From the NCBI GenBank assembly GCA_021817455.1, contig JAKAUW010000077.1, forward strand, positions 1 to 51,008: a DNA stretch of 51,008 nt, given 5' to 3'. The notes beneath the pieces are model-generated. The model worked only from the letters and a program-made list of their open reading frames with translations. It was not told the origin of the DNA and did not search any database. This stretch comes from Thermoplasmata archaeon (GTDB lineage Archaea; Thermoplasmatota; Thermoplasmata; Thermoplasmatales; Thermoplasmataceae). Positions 31,172-39,821 of this stretch are shown here, in pieces (position 1 is the first letter of the stretch; each line of letters begins with the position of its first letter). Position numbers and translations under genes: made by a program.

Positions 31172-31642
31172 TCACTCCTTCTTCCTCTGGACACCCATGG
31201 TGAGACCGTGCCTTCCATTGGATCTGGTTCTCTGGCCCCTTACCTTCTTGCCCTTTTCGTGCCTTACGCCTCTGTAAGACTTGATCTTCTTCATTGCGTT
31301 TATATCATCATTGATTTGTATATCGAGATCATTGGAAACGAGGCTCAGGTCATCTCCTGTTACCATTTCGCCTCTGTGGTTGTAAGCCCAGCTCGGTATT
31401 CCTTCGTACTGCTTTGTGTCGATATATTCTCTTAGCAGATCCAGTTCCTTCTCACTCAGCTCCCCGATCTTCTTGTTGGCGGGGAGGTCAAGCTCCTTTA
31501 TGATCATTTGAGACAGCCTGATACCAATGCCTTTCAAATCGGCAAGCGCGAGCTGAACGGTGCGCTCTCCATCTAGGTCTCTGCTTGAGATCCTTACGAT
31601 GTATTGGAAATCATCTCTCTTCTCTTTTTTTGTTTCAGCCAT
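31172..31642 (-). CDS. rps13: 30S ribosomal protein uS13
   Basis: 156 residues, archaeal length, with YIVRISSRDLDGERTVQLAL at the start and SYRGVRHEKGKKVRGQRTRS near the end. It contacts both subunits and tRNA in the ribosome head. It is the first gene of the rps13-rps4-rps11-rpoD operon. Confidence 0.95.
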   Translation of the reverse strand: MAETKKEKRDDFQYIVRISSRDLDGERTVQLALADLKGIGIRLSQMIIKELDLPANKKIGELSEKELDLLREYIDTKQYEGIPSWAYNHRGEMVTGDDLSLVSNDLDIQINDDINAMKKIKSYRGVRHEKGKKVRGQRTRSNGRHGLTMGVQRKKE

Positions 31643-31765
31643 TGAACCATCCTTCGTTTTTGTTTAGCTTACCCTTATTGTATCATGTATTAAGATACTT
31701 TCCCGGGTTCCACATTATTTCTGAGTGAGATTTAAACTTGATTGGCGATTTTGATTCACATGCCT

Positions 31766-32050
31766 TTATTTATAATGGGTAAAGAGCCTGTGATCCTCAC
31801 CACCATCCAGGACTCCAAGCCGAACCAGGCAGTCAATCCAACCGTAAGAATAGTTCAGGGCAGCAAAGGCGTTGATCAAATCCCCGTTCTCCTGGAAATG
31901 CTTCGCATCACTGTAATAACTCTGTATCATCTCCATGGCATTCCGGGTGAAATCACCTAGAAAGGAGTTTTCAGGAACTGATATCTTCAGCTTCGCCAAT
32001 GCCTCTTTTTCGATGCTGACGTATCTTTCCACTTTTTCCTTAAGTTCCAC
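31766..32050 (-). CDS. DUF357 protein
   Basis: 94 residues, all-helical, GTG start at 32050. The pattern ending in FAALNYSYGWIDCLVRLGVL is typical of the archaeal DUF357 family, for which no biochemical function is established. A taataagtattc element about 25 bases upstream fits a leaderless transcript. Confidence 0.8.
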   Translation of the reverse strand: MELKEKVERYVSIEKEALAKLKISVPENSFLGDFTRNAMEMIQSYYSDAKHFQENGDLINAFAALNYSYGWIDCLVRLGVLDGGEDHRLFTHYK

Positions 32051-32166
32051 ATTACAATAAGGTGAGAATACTTATTAGGAGTTGCCTCTGTTGATGAAAA
32101 TGAGTTAACGAAAACAAATATCTCCTCTATTCTTAAGTATCTCCAGCATATCTACAAACCCGTAAA

Positions 32167-33006
32167 ATGATTGATGTTGAGAATCTTGTAAAAAAATATT
32201 CTGATGGTGTTCTCGCCCTTAAGGGCATCTCTTTTAATGCCAGTGAGAGAGTTACATCCATTATAGGGCGTAACGGTGCAGGAAAAACCACCTTGCTCAG
32301 AATACTTTCCACCCAGTTGATGCCCACTTCTGGTTCTGTAACAATCAAAGGTATTGACATAATCCGCAATCCTGATGATATAAGGAACAAGATTGTCAGT
32401 ATCCCTCAGGAAGCATCGCCCATAGGAGTCCTCACGGCCTTTGAACAGGTGAAATTATACTTAGTAGGGAGACGCTTTTCATATTCGGAGGCTACCAGGG
32501 AAGCAAACAGGTCACTCAATGAGATTGGCCTTGGTGAATTCAAGAATACTCCAACGGACACGCTTTCAGGAGGCATGAAGAGGAAAGTGTTTGTTGCCAT
32601 GGCCCTTGCGTCAAATGCTGAAATTGTGTTTCTTGATGAGCCTACCACAGGGCTAGATCCACTTTCGCGTATGGAAGTTTGGTCTGCAATAAGGCAGATA
32701 GATTCACACATCATACTTACGACCCATTACATGGAAGAAGCACAGGAGCTCTCTGATGAAGTTTTTCTAATGGATTCTGGCAGTATTATGGACAAGGGAA
32801 CAGTAGGAAGCCTCCTCAAAAAATTCGATGGGATGGCTAGGGCCGAAACAACAGCACCTTGCAGTGACTGTATAAGGGTATCCAACACGTACATCCGGTA
32901 CATCCAGAAAAACAAAGTACAGGAGTACGTGGAAAAGGGATTCACTGTGAAGAACGTGACCCTTGACGACCTTTTCATAAGCAGGGGTGTCAGCCTTGAA
33001 TCCTAA
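32167..33006 (+). CDS. ABC transporter ATP-binding protein
   Basis: 279 residues. Walker A is GRNGAGKTTLLRIL at about 36-49, the signature is LSGGMKRK, Walker B is IVFLDEPTTGLD, and the switch His is in ILTTHYMEEA. It resembles the drug/antibiotic export (CcmA/NatA-like) type. It overlaps its permease gene by 20 bases. Substrate unknown. Confidence 0.92.
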   Translation: MIDVENLVKKYSDGVLALKGISFNASERVTSIIGRNGAGKTTLLRILSTQLMPTSGSVTIKGIDIIRNPDDIRNKIVSIPQEASPIGVLTAFEQVKLYLVGRRFSYSEATREANRSLNEIGLGEFKNTPTDTLSGGMKRKVFVAMALASNAEIVFLDEPTTGLDPLSRMEVWSAIRQIDSHIILTTHYMEEAQELSDEVFLMDSGSIMDKGTVGSLLKKFDGMARAETTAPCSDCIRVSNTYIRYIQKNKVQEYVEKGFTVKNVTLDDLFISRGVSLES

Positions 33007-33718
33007 ATTCACCTTGTTGCTTGCCTGGTATTATGGTATACGCACTATTTCCAGGGGGCCGTCTTACATAATCGCTGCATTGAGCACCCCTCTTGCACTC
33101 CTTTTCCTGGTATACGTGCTTTCTAACGGGGCTCTAGTAAGATATGCCCTTGTTGGAGGCTTCATTGCCATTGTCGCATCTGTAGCACTTCAGAGTTCAG
33201 GTGATGCTGCTTTCTTCAGGTTACAGCTCAGAATCCAGGATCTTTATGTGGCAAGCTCAGTTTCACCATCGGATTATATGATTGGCCTTACACTGAGTTA
33301 TCTGATGTTTTCATTGCCAGGAATAATTCTGTATGGGATTCTAGGGGCTATTTACCACCTGTTTTCACTTTTCGCAGTCCTCATGCTAATACTGGTTCTG
33401 GCGCTGCTTGTGCTCTCTACTTCCTCCATTTCATTCATCATTTCAAGCAGTATCAAGCACATCAGGAACATCTGGGGGATTGCAGGAATACTGTCTGTCC
33501 TCATGACCATCCTGCCCCCAACTTACTATCCATATGAATCTATTAAGAGGATATTCCTGTACCTGCTTTCCATAACACCAGTTACACCTGCGGCAGTGGT
33601 GGCGCAATATTCATTCGGGCTTTCTCCAGCAATGCCAGCAGAACTGTACGTCCTTATGGGAGAAACGGCCCTCTTCTTTACCATGGCGAGGTACCTGACT
33701 AGATGGCGGGAAAAATAA
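32987..33718 (+). CDS. ABC-2 type transporter permease
   Basis: 243 residues with six hydrophobic helices, an ABC-2 layout (SYIIAALSTPLALLFLVYVL first, LFSLFAVLMLILVLALLVLS fourth). It partners the ATPase just upstream to form an exporter, presumably as a 2+2 complex. Confidence 0.85.
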   Translation: MSALNPKFTLLLAWYYGIRTISRGPSYIIAALSTPLALLFLVYVLSNGALVRYALVGGFIAIVASVALQSSGDAAFFRLQLRIQDLYVASSVSPSDYMIGLTLSYLMFSLPGIILYGILGAIYHLFSLFAVLMLILVLALLVLSTSSISFIISSSIKHIRNIWGIAGILSVLMTILPPTYYPYESIKRIFLYLLSITPVTPAAVVAQYSFGLSPAMPAELYVLMGETALFFTMARYLTRWREK

Positions 33719-33761
33719 TGCTCACCAGTTCTACTATTACAAAATGTGAGGCGTATCTTGC

Positions 33762-34076
33762 TTACCTTACTTTGCTGTAATCAGCAATAAGATTGTATAA
33801 TTTCTTCTGGGTAGAATCGTCAATAACCCCATCTTCAAATATCTTAGATATATATTCCCTGGCCTCTTTTGTCCCCTGCTTTGAAGCAATAGAGTAAAGC
33901 CCGCCTTTTACGGCCCCCCGAACACTATCTGGCAGTTCTTCAACTATCTTGTTTAGCATGAAGTTGAATTCTTCTGTCTTTCTCATATCCAGCCTTCTGG
34001 ATCTCTTGGTTTCAGTATTATTTTTCTGGGTGTTTACCTTGTTGTAATTACGAGGTTTCCTGTTGAATCTTCTCAT
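33762..34076 (-). CDS. Unknown small basic/helical protein, 104 residues
   Basis: The N-terminal 35 residues are extremely basic and Asn-rich (MRRFNRKPRNYNKVNTQKNN), probably disordered and RNA- or DNA-binding. Residues 36-104 form a helical domain (FMLNKIVEELPDSVRGAVKG, IADYSKVR end). No family recognised. Single gene, convergent with the ABC operon. Confidence 0.65.
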   Translation of the reverse strand: MRRFNRKPRNYNKVNTQKNNTETKRSRRLDMRKTEEFNFMLNKIVEELPDSVRGAVKGGLYSIASKQGTKEAREYISKIFEDGVIDDSTQKKLYNLIADYSKVR

Positions 34077-34185
34077 TGTTATTTATTGAAGTCAGCGAAG
34101 TTATAAAAAGGTTAGTAGCCTAATTGTCTCACCACTCAGATTTGTGAGCTCCATCTTCCTATGGTATCTGGCTGATTCAGGAATA

Positions 34186-35202
34186 TCACAGTGTTCTTAC
34201 TACGATCATCTTGGTTGAGACATGCCATAGATGTGGCCCATAGGACTTTACCAATTTTTGGCCCACATAATCGACGAGATAGCCCAAGTGGCCAGCTTTT
34301 TCCTGTATCTTTTGCCAGTGTGTATCTAATGATGCTGTATCACACAGAATATGCATGTTTATCACCGTGCCATTATGGCTCATCCTTAGTGCCGCAGAAA
34401 GGAAATTTAGGGAGTCGAAGTGACCCATCAGGATGTAGTCAGCAGAAATGCCGACCGTGGATGACCTGCAGTCACCTGGTAATGGCGTAATTGACATTTC
34501 CAACCTGTTTTTTTCAATATTTTGGACCAAATATCTGTAAGAATTTGGGTTAAGTTCACAAGCATACACCCTTGCCCCGCGTGATCCAATTGCTATTTGC
34601 AGTGAAAAATAACCGATTCCTGCGAACATATCCACCACTGTCTTGGGACCTAGATCCCCTCGTGATTCCCCGATTCTTGAATTCACGTTCCCCGGAGAGA
34701 ACATTACCTTTGTCGGGTCGAAAGAATAAAAAATCCCATTTTCTTCATGTGTCGTTATGCCACCTTTTCCCCAAAGCAAAACCACATCTGGTTCTCTGAT
34801 GGGAGATTCCCCAATGCCTCTGTCAAGATAAATGCTGCTTGCATGAAATTCTTCTGCTATTATCCTGTATGCATCACCTGGAAAGGTCGGCATCCTGTTT
34901 TCCTTGATAAAAAGCGAATGCCCGAGCTTAATAAATTTCCCTGGAAATTTACCCTTGATTCCAATTTTCTTCAGTTTAAGGTTGACCCTCTCTGATGGCG
35001 AAACCGGCAGATCCCGCTCAAAGAAGTCAAGTTTGCATTTAGAAGTGCCTGCAATGGAAACAGCCCGTTTCACAGGTATGTGCACATTTTCCAGATCACT
35101 ACTTATTTTCAGGTCCTTCCTTACCATATCGCCTTTGAGGAGATATGATAGGATTCTGTTTGCACTCTCCTTTGGGACAGTCAGGCATTCGCAGATGACC
35201 AT
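34186..35202 (-). CDS. Trm5/Taw2-family tRNA-modifying enzyme
   Basis: 338 residues. The C-terminal half is a SAM-binding Rossmann domain: DMFAGIGYFSLQIAIG is motif I and YACELNPNSYRYLVQNI follows. Where Trm5 has its NPP/NLP motif, this protein has ADYILMGHFDSLNFL, as in Taw2 (TYW2), which transfers the aminocarboxypropyl group of SAM onto the 7-position side chain of tRNA-Phe wyosine precursors. I favour Taw2 over Trm5 on that basis. Divergent from hemC, with about 56 bases between the starts. Confidence 0.75.
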   Translation of the reverse strand: MVICECLTVPKESANRILSYLLKGDMVRKDLKISSDLENVHIPVKRAVSIAGTSKCKLDFFERDLPVSPSERVNLKLKKIGIKGKFPGKFIKLGHSLFIKENRMPTFPGDAYRIIAEEFHASSIYLDRGIGESPIREPDVVLLWGKGGITTHEENGIFYSFDPTKVMFSPGNVNSRIGESRGDLGPKTVVDMFAGIGYFSLQIAIGSRGARVYACELNPNSYRYLVQNIEKNRLEMSITPLPGDCRSSTVGISADYILMGHFDSLNFLSAALRMSHNGTVINMHILCDTASLDTHWQKIQEKAGHLGYLVDYVGQKLVKSYGPHLWHVSTKMIVVRTL

Positions 35203-35227
35203 GCTATTGAAGAACCCCCATAAGCTA

Positions 35228-35240
35228 TCCTTTTTATCAA
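35228..35240. promoter_or_regulatory. Shared A/T-rich core between divergent Taw2-like gene and hemC
   Basis: The tttttatc block at 35231-35238 is about 24 bases before the hemC ATG, and its complement gataaaaagg is about 29 bases before the ATG of the minus-strand gene. The two promoters therefore overlap. Confidence 0.4.
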
Positions 35241-35258
35241 TATAGCAATAGTGTATTT

Positions 35259-36158
35259 ATGCCAGCAATCCGCATTGGAACTCGCCCAAGCAGGTTAGCT
35301 ATGAGACAGGCTCAAATGGTTTCATCTCTGCTGAACATCAGTGGTTACGAAACGGAAATAGTTGCCATTAGATCAGCGGGTGATGTGGATAGCAATACAC
35401 CTCTTTATGAATCAAAAGGAACTGGAGTTTTCGTAGAAGAAATTAACCGGGCCGTCTTGGAGAACCTAGTTGATCTGGCTGTGCACAGCGCAAAAGATTT
35501 GCCGTCTCACCTCCCAGAAGGGATAAGTGTAATGGCCGTTTTACCCAGGGAAGACCCATCAGACGTGCTTGTTTCCAGTGTACCCTTAATGAAACTCCCT
35601 CCGGGTTCTGTCATTGGCACTTCGAGCTTGAGAAGAATCAGGGAACTAAACATGGTCAGGGGAGATCTCAAGACGGCCAATATCAGGGGCAATCTCGATA
35701 CAAGACTGAATAGGCAATCTTTAGGTGAGTATGATGGAATAATAGTTGCCAAGGCGGGCTTAAAGAGACTTGAGGCAAAAGTGGAAGTGCACGATCTCAA
35801 TACTGACGACTTCCTCCCTGCACCAAACCAAGGAATTATTGCAGTAGTCGGACTGTCAGATACATGGCTTTCTGATGCCACTTCGAAAATTAACCATTCG
35901 GAAACCATGGAGATTTACGAAGTCGAGAGGCACATCGTCAGATCCTTGAATTTGGGATGTTCTATGCCTGTGGGAATTCTCTGCACTAAAACAGCAATTG
36001 GATACAATGTCAAGTGCAGGTTCTATTCAAATTTCATAAGGGAATTCAAGGAATTCACGATTAGTTTCTCCAACAAGGAAGCGCTGGATGATCTAGTAGA
36101 CAACATTATGAAAAAGGTCCCTGCATCTTATGGATATAACTTCAGGAAAGATCCATGA
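35259..36158 (+). CDS. hemC: Porphobilinogen deaminase (hydroxymethylbilane synthase)
   Basis: 299 residues. Family motifs: RIGTRPSRLAMRQAQMV at the start, HSAKDLPSHLPEG, GTSSLRRIRELNM, IRGNLDTRLNR and LPAPNQGIIAV. The cofactor-binding cysteine is in LNLGCSMPVGI. It links four porphobilinogen molecules into hydroxymethylbilane for haem/sirohaem synthesis. It is coupled to hemD by an ATGA overlap. Confidence 0.95.
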   Translation: MPAIRIGTRPSRLAMRQAQMVSSLLNISGYETEIVAIRSAGDVDSNTPLYESKGTGVFVEEINRAVLENLVDLAVHSAKDLPSHLPEGISVMAVLPREDPSDVLVSSVPLMKLPPGSVIGTSSLRRIRELNMVRGDLKTANIRGNLDTRLNRQSLGEYDGIIVAKAGLKRLEAKVEVHDLNTDDFLPAPNQGIIAVVGLSDTWLSDATSKINHSETMEIYEVERHIVRSLNLGCSMPVGILCTKTAIGYNVKCRFYSNFIREFKEFTISFSNKEALDDLVDNIMKKVPASYGYNFRKDP

Positions 36159-36880
36159 AAAGGAAGATAATAGTTACCAGGCCTGCAGAGAAATCACCGG
36201 TGGATCATTCCGGCAAATGCTTTGAAATCTTGAATATCCCTGTAACAAGGCTGGTGATAAACCGGGAGATAGATGCGGCGAGAATTGTGGCTTTCCAGCC
36301 AACCATCTGCATATTCACAAGTTCAAAGGGAGCAGAAATTTTCATTGAACTTTTCTCTCCCGGTACAATATCGGAAAACAAAGCTGTTGCTATAGGAGAA
36401 CAGACTTCCAGGGCACTCTCCACATTATACAAGGAGGTATTGGTGCCCTTAGAGAAGACCTCACATGGAGTAAATGACCTCTTGGATGGCATTGTCACGG
36501 AAAAGGACAGGATCTTGTTGTTTTCAAGCTCAAAGACAAATAGAGTTATCCTGAGGCATCTGGAGGAAAGGAAGTGGAGCCATATGGCGGTGGAACTTTA
36601 CGATGCTGAAATACTGGAGGTTGAGCCTGTTTTCCAGGAACTTTCAAAAAGCGAGTGTTTCGGCATAATGGTGACCTCTTCCATGGAAGCAAATGCCATA
36701 TTCAGCAAGCGGAACTCCAAATATCTAACACAATATCATATTTCTGGAAAGCATGTTTTCGCAATAGGGCAACCCACTGCCAAAACCCTTGGCGAACTCG
36801 GGATCGAAATATCCAAACCTGTTGGAAAGTCTGACATCAAGGGGCTCATGGAAGAAATAGAGTCGCTTTACTGCATTTAA
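36155..36880 (+). CDS. hemD: Uroporphyrinogen-III synthase
   Basis: 241 residues, two-domain fold of low sequence conservation. CIFTSSKGAEIFIELF near 50-65, then KAVAIGEQTSRAL, and the second domain GIMVTSSMEANAIFS and KHVFAIGQPTAKTLGELGIE are characteristic. It closes hydroxymethylbilane with inversion of ring D. Its position after hemC supports the call strongly. Confidence 0.9.
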   Translation: MKRKIIVTRPAEKSPVDHSGKCFEILNIPVTRLVINREIDAARIVAFQPTICIFTSSKGAEIFIELFSPGTISENKAVAIGEQTSRALSTLYKEVLVPLEKTSHGVNDLLDGIVTEKDRILLFSSSKTNRVILRHLEERKWSHMAVELYDAEILEVEPVFQELSKSECFGIMVTSSMEANAIFSKRNSKYLTQYHISGKHVFAIGQPTAKTLGELGIEISKPVGKSDIKGLMEEIESLYCI

Positions 36881-36882
36881 AA

Positions 36883-36957
36883 TAGCGGGGAATGGATTTG
36901 AACCATTGATCTACGGGTTATGAGCCCGTCGGGATCTCCTAACTACCCCACCCCGCT
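36883..36957 (-). tRNA. Initiator tRNA-Met (CAT)
   Basis: The minus strand folds to a full cloverleaf: acceptor AGCGGGG/CCCCGCT, anticodon loop CTCATAA with anticodon CAT, T-arm AATGGTTCAAATCCATT, and discriminator A (36883). The A1-U72 pair and the GGG/CCC run in the anticodon stem are the marks of the archaeal initiator rather than the elongator. CCA is not encoded and no intron is present. Confidence 0.95.
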
Positions 36958-37004
36958 TCGGTCCAATATTGTAGCAGCCAATATAATACTTCGCGAGCGG
37001 GAGT

Positions 37005-37571
37005 TTATCCAAATGATTCCTCTATGCGCTTTAGCCTGAGTTCTCTAGCACTCTTTTCCAGAAAAGTGTAGACTGTTCTCTGTTTGCTTCCGTTTATGAG
37101 CATATTCATTGCTTCCTTTGCATACTCAACGGCCACATAGTCTCCGATTATTGAGACTGTGTCCCCATAAATGGAAATATGAGTTGAAGTTAACTCCTCA
37201 ACTACTCTCCTTGTTTTTCCTCCAGTGCCAATCAATCTTGCTCTTATCTGATCCATCCGACGTGATCCTGGTTTGGCAAAATCTCTGAGTGATATGACAA
37301 TAAGCTGGTGGTTTTCCTCATAAAGCAGTGTTGCCTTCTGTGGACTGAATCCGCGGCCAATAGCCTGGATAACACTTGACGTGATGTTTGCCTTCAACGG
37401 GTCGCCCCTCTGGATAATGTAAACGTCACCGGTATCTGATTGAATGAAAAGCTTAACCTCGCCCACTGACTCTATCTGTTTCTTCGATTCGCCTTCCTTC
37501 CCAATGATCACTGCTACGCGTTCCATTGGTATCCTCACCTGGAAAGAATATTCCTCCGATGCTTCTCCCAT
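37005..37571 (-). CDS. KH-domain rRNA-processing protein (Pno1/Dim2-like)
   Basis: 188 residues from the ATG at 37571, chosen because AGGTGA lies seven bases upstream; in-frame starts at 37589 and 37595 are possible. Two KH-type units are seen: VRIPMERVAVIIGKEGESKK near the start and RARLIGTGGKTRRVVEELT with HISIYGDTVSIIGD. Archaeal homologues of Pno1/Dim2 act in small-subunit rRNA maturation, and the pairing with Rio1 and aIF1A fits that. The stop is next to the tRNA-Met gene. Confidence 0.88.
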   Translation of the reverse strand: MGEASEEYSFQVRIPMERVAVIIGKEGESKKQIESVGEVKLFIQSDTGDVYIIQRGDPLKANITSSVIQAIGRGFSPQKATLLYEENHQLIVISLRDFAKPGSRRMDQIRARLIGTGGKTRRVVEELTSTHISIYGDTVSIIGDYVAVEYAKEAMNMLINGSKQRTVYTFLEKSARELRLKRIEESFG

Positions 37572-37610
37572 TAATCTTTCACCTTCCATTAGCAACCATA
37601 TTTAATATAT

Positions 37611-38381
37611 TTATTCTGAAACCGGTTCCCCTTTCACCTTCTTTAAGAGATTTTCAAAGTTGCAATTTATCCCCTTGGATGAAAAGAACCTCACCACATT
37701 CCTGAGATCCCTCTCAAGGAAGTAATCTGCAGCAGGATGGTCTCTGTCCACAGCCTGTCCAAGGTCTACAAAATAAGCCTTCCTTCTGTGGTAGAGAAGG
37801 TTGTACTCACTCATGTCTGCATGGACTAACTTGGCTTTCCTGTACATTATTCCCAGATCTTCCACAACCTGATTATAAATCTCACTGAAATCTATGCTCA
37901 CTTCCTTTATCATCGGTGCAGGAGCAACTTTCGTCCCCACATATGACATGAGTAGGAGGTTCTTGTGGAATGCAATGGGCCTCGGACAGGGAATTCCGTA
38001 CTTCCTGAGTTGTTTCAGGTTGGTGAACTCTTTCTTTGCCCAGATATTCACTATATTGGAGCGATGGATTCTTTCTTTGGAAAATCGATAATCCCCCTCA
38101 ATGTATTTCCAGATGTTTGCAAACCTCAGTGTAGAAAGTTTGTAAACCTTTATGACAACAGGTTTTCCTTTGCTGTATGCCTTGAATACGACCGATTCTT
38201 TTCCTGAAGATATTGGAAAATCTATATAATCTATTGAATTTCTGCCCATGAACTCGTACAGAGCTTTGAGAGTCCTGCCATCGAAAACAAGATCGGCAGT
38301 CTTCCTGTCGAGATTGACATGATAAAGAAATTCATGTGATTTTAAAAGTGATTCTAGTGCAGATAAATCATTTTCCGGCAT
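37611..38381 (-). CDS. rio1: Rio1-type serine kinase/ATPase
   Basis: 256 residues from the ATG at 38381; a GTG at 38387 overlapping the aIF1A stop as GTGA is equally possible. Kinase motifs: SSGKESVVFKAYSKGKPVVI (ATP-binding loop), VIKVYKLSTLRF (catalytic Lys), VHADMSEYNLL (catalytic loop) and FVDLGQAVDRDHP (metal-binding). The STLRFANIWKYIEGDYRF segment is typical of Rio1. It acts in late 30S maturation. Confidence 0.93.
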   Translation of the reverse strand: MPENDLSALESLLKSHEFLYHVNLDRKTADLVFDGRTLKALYEFMGRNSIDYIDFPISSGKESVVFKAYSKGKPVVIKVYKLSTLRFANIWKYIEGDYRFSKERIHRSNIVNIWAKKEFTNLKQLRKYGIPCPRPIAFHKNLLLMSYVGTKVAPAPMIKEVSIDFSEIYNQVVEDLGIMYRKAKLVHADMSEYNLLYHRRKAYFVDLGQAVDRDHPAADYFLERDLRNVVRFFSSKGINCNFENLLKKVKGEPVSE

Positions 38382-38383
38382 AT

Positions 38384-38719
38384 TCACTTGAAGATGTTGA
38401 TTACGTCCGGCAGGAGATTGCTTCTGCTCAGATAGTTAGCCTGGGTCTGTGTATACCTGTACACAACATCCGCCTTCTCGTGCTGGAATGGCCAGGGTTT
38501 AACAATGACAAGATCGTTTTCCCTGATCCACATTCTCTTCTTCATTTTGCCAGGTATTCTGCAGCTCCTGGTAAAGCCATCCTCACACATAACATTGAGT
38601 CTGGAAGCCCCTGCAAGTTTTTCAACTATACCGAACATTTCTCCTTTTCTCTTGTTTGGAAGAATAACCCTGATGGTTTCCACCTGATCAGGGGCCTGAG
38701 CACTATTTTCTGGTTCCAT
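38384..38719 (-). CDS. eif1a: Translation initiation factor aIF1A
   Basis: 111 residues from the ATG at 38719 (MEPENSAQ). An OB fold with VMCEDGFTRSCRIPGKMKKR, then WIRENDLVIVKPWPFQ and ADVVYRYTQTQANYL is diagnostic. It binds the A site of the small subunit during initiation. A longer reading through the insertion sequence boundary was rejected because the TATA box lies 33 bases upstream of this ATG. First gene of the aIF1A-Rio1-KH operon. Confidence 0.95.
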   Translation of the reverse strand: MEPENSAQAPDQVETIRVILPNKRKGEMFGIVEKLAGASRLNVMCEDGFTRSCRIPGKMKKRMWIRENDLVIVKPWPFQHEKADVVYRYTQTQANYLSRSNLLPDVINIFK

Positions 38720-38746
38720 TTTGGAATTGCAGTATCTGAACCACCA

Positions 38747-38757
38747 ATATAAATATA
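38747..38757 (-). promoter_or_regulatory. TATA box of the aIF1A operon
   Basis: atataaatata is centred about 33 bases upstream of the ATG at 38719. The left edge of the second insertion sequence begins 12 bases beyond it, so the core promoter is kept but everything upstream of the BRE region has been replaced. Confidence 0.6.
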
Positions 38758-38784
38758 GCCTAAAATAGTAGTGTGTTGCACAAT

Positions 38785-38810
38785 TCCCCTGTATTGTGAA
38801 ATACAGGGGA
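38785..38810 (+). promoter_or_regulatory. Perfect 11-bp hairpin ahead of the transposase
   Basis: The arms tcccctgtatt (38785-38795) and aatacagggga (38800-38810) enclose loop gtga. It lies just inside the inverted repeat and 14 bases before the ATG at 38824, where it could stop incoming transcription or block translation. Confidence 0.5.
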
Positions 38811-38823
38811 GTGATTGGTTTGT

Positions 38824-39753
38824 ATGTCACCAAAGCCAATCATGGCCATAGGAAACAGAAGCACAAGAAGATATTGGGTCGGTTCAAACAGGCGGTATGA
38901 CAGGTACAACAGGTCACTTGTGAACAGGATCGAGGATCTTCTCGATCCATCATTCCTCATGAACTGGAAGACACTTCTCGAGGAAAACAACAGGGGGAAG
39001 CGTGGACACCCTTTCAGGACTCCAAATGCATTCATAACATTCCTTGCGAAACTTAGAGCAATGTACAGTGTTCCCTTCAGATCCCTGGAGGGAATTGCCA
39101 GGATATTCTCCAGAATCACCGGCATCAGGTCGGTGTGCTACACCAGCATATTCAGGAGGATCAGGAAGATCGTGCCAAAGCTTCCTGACAACAGAGGAAA
39201 ACCTGTGGACTGTGCCATAGATTCCACAGGCTTCAAGATCACCATACGCGGTGACTATCTCGGAAACAAATGGCACAGGAAGAGGAAGGGATGGTCCAAG
39301 TTGCATGCAGTGATATCCATCCATGATGTTTCCGTGATGTCCTTCAGCATCACGGATGAGCATGTGCATGACGCGAAGGCAGGCAGGAAGATACTGGAAT
39401 CTGTCAGAGATCGTATAGCGAAGATATTCGGGGACAAGGGTTATGACTCAAAGGCAATATTCAACGACTTTGGTCCCGCCACCATAATACCTCCAAGGAA
39501 GAATGCCTCCTCTCAGAGCAGGGGTTCGCCGGCAAGGGCTAAGATCGTCAGACAGATCAGAAGGACATCTGAGAAGGAGTGGAAGGAGTCGGTGAATTAC
39601 GGGAAAAGGTGGAATGTCGAGATATATTTCTCCGGTCTCAAGAGAACAATGGGAGAGGTAATCAAGGCCGTAAGACCGGAATACATTGTTCAGGAGATTG
39701 CCCTGAAGGTGCAGTATTACAACCTCATGAGGGGGATGACCCATGCATATTGA
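38824..39753 (+). CDS. DDE transposase of insertion sequence 2
   Basis: 309 residues from the ATG at 38824; an in-frame TTG at 38815 also exists. Acidic residues: Asp in AIDSTGFKITIRGDYLGN, Asp in IFGDKGYDSKAIF and Glu in RWNVEIYFSGLKR. It aligns end to end with the transposase at 10.6 kb (shared TSIFRRIR, KRKGW, VEIYFSGLKR). It seems functional. It is transcribed away from the aIF1A operon. Confidence 0.87.
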   Translation: MSPKPIMAIGNRSTRRYWVGSNRRYDRYNRSLVNRIEDLLDPSFLMNWKTLLEENNRGKRGHPFRTPNAFITFLAKLRAMYSVPFRSLEGIARIFSRITGIRSVCYTSIFRRIRKIVPKLPDNRGKPVDCAIDSTGFKITIRGDYLGNKWHRKRKGWSKLHAVISIHDVSVMSFSITDEHVHDAKAGRKILESVRDRIAKIFGDKGYDSKAIFNDFGPATIIPPRKNASSQSRGSPARAKIVRQIRRTSEKEWKESVNYGKRWNVEIYFSGLKRTMGEVIKAVRPEYIVQEIALKVQYYNLMRGMTHAY

Positions 39754-39821
39754 ATTGTGCAACACACTTCTAAAATAGGAAAAATCTGATATTTAAAAAA
39801 ATTAAAAAAATGGTAGATTTT

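Larger units (their letters stand above)
38769..39769 (+). mobile_element. Insertion sequence 2 (related to IS 1), about 1,001 bp, intact
   Basis: Inverted repeats agtgtgttgcacaattc at 38770-38786 and its exact complement at 39752-39768. A 9-base direct repeat, ctaaaatag, flanks the element at 38760-38768 and 39770-39778. The ends share tgtgttg with insertion sequence 1, and both create 9-base duplications, so they belong to one group, but the transposases have diverged well beyond a recent copy. Confidence 0.9.

Noticed and set aside
36881-36960. Integration site at the initiator tRNA-Met for the element
   Set aside because: The tRNA is intact, more than 20 kb from the integrase, and no repeat of its 3' half was noticed elsewhere in the window.
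38719-38839. N-terminal extension of aIF1A into the insertion sequence
   Set aside because: The frame crosses the element boundary and the native TATA box; the short start gives the normal factor.
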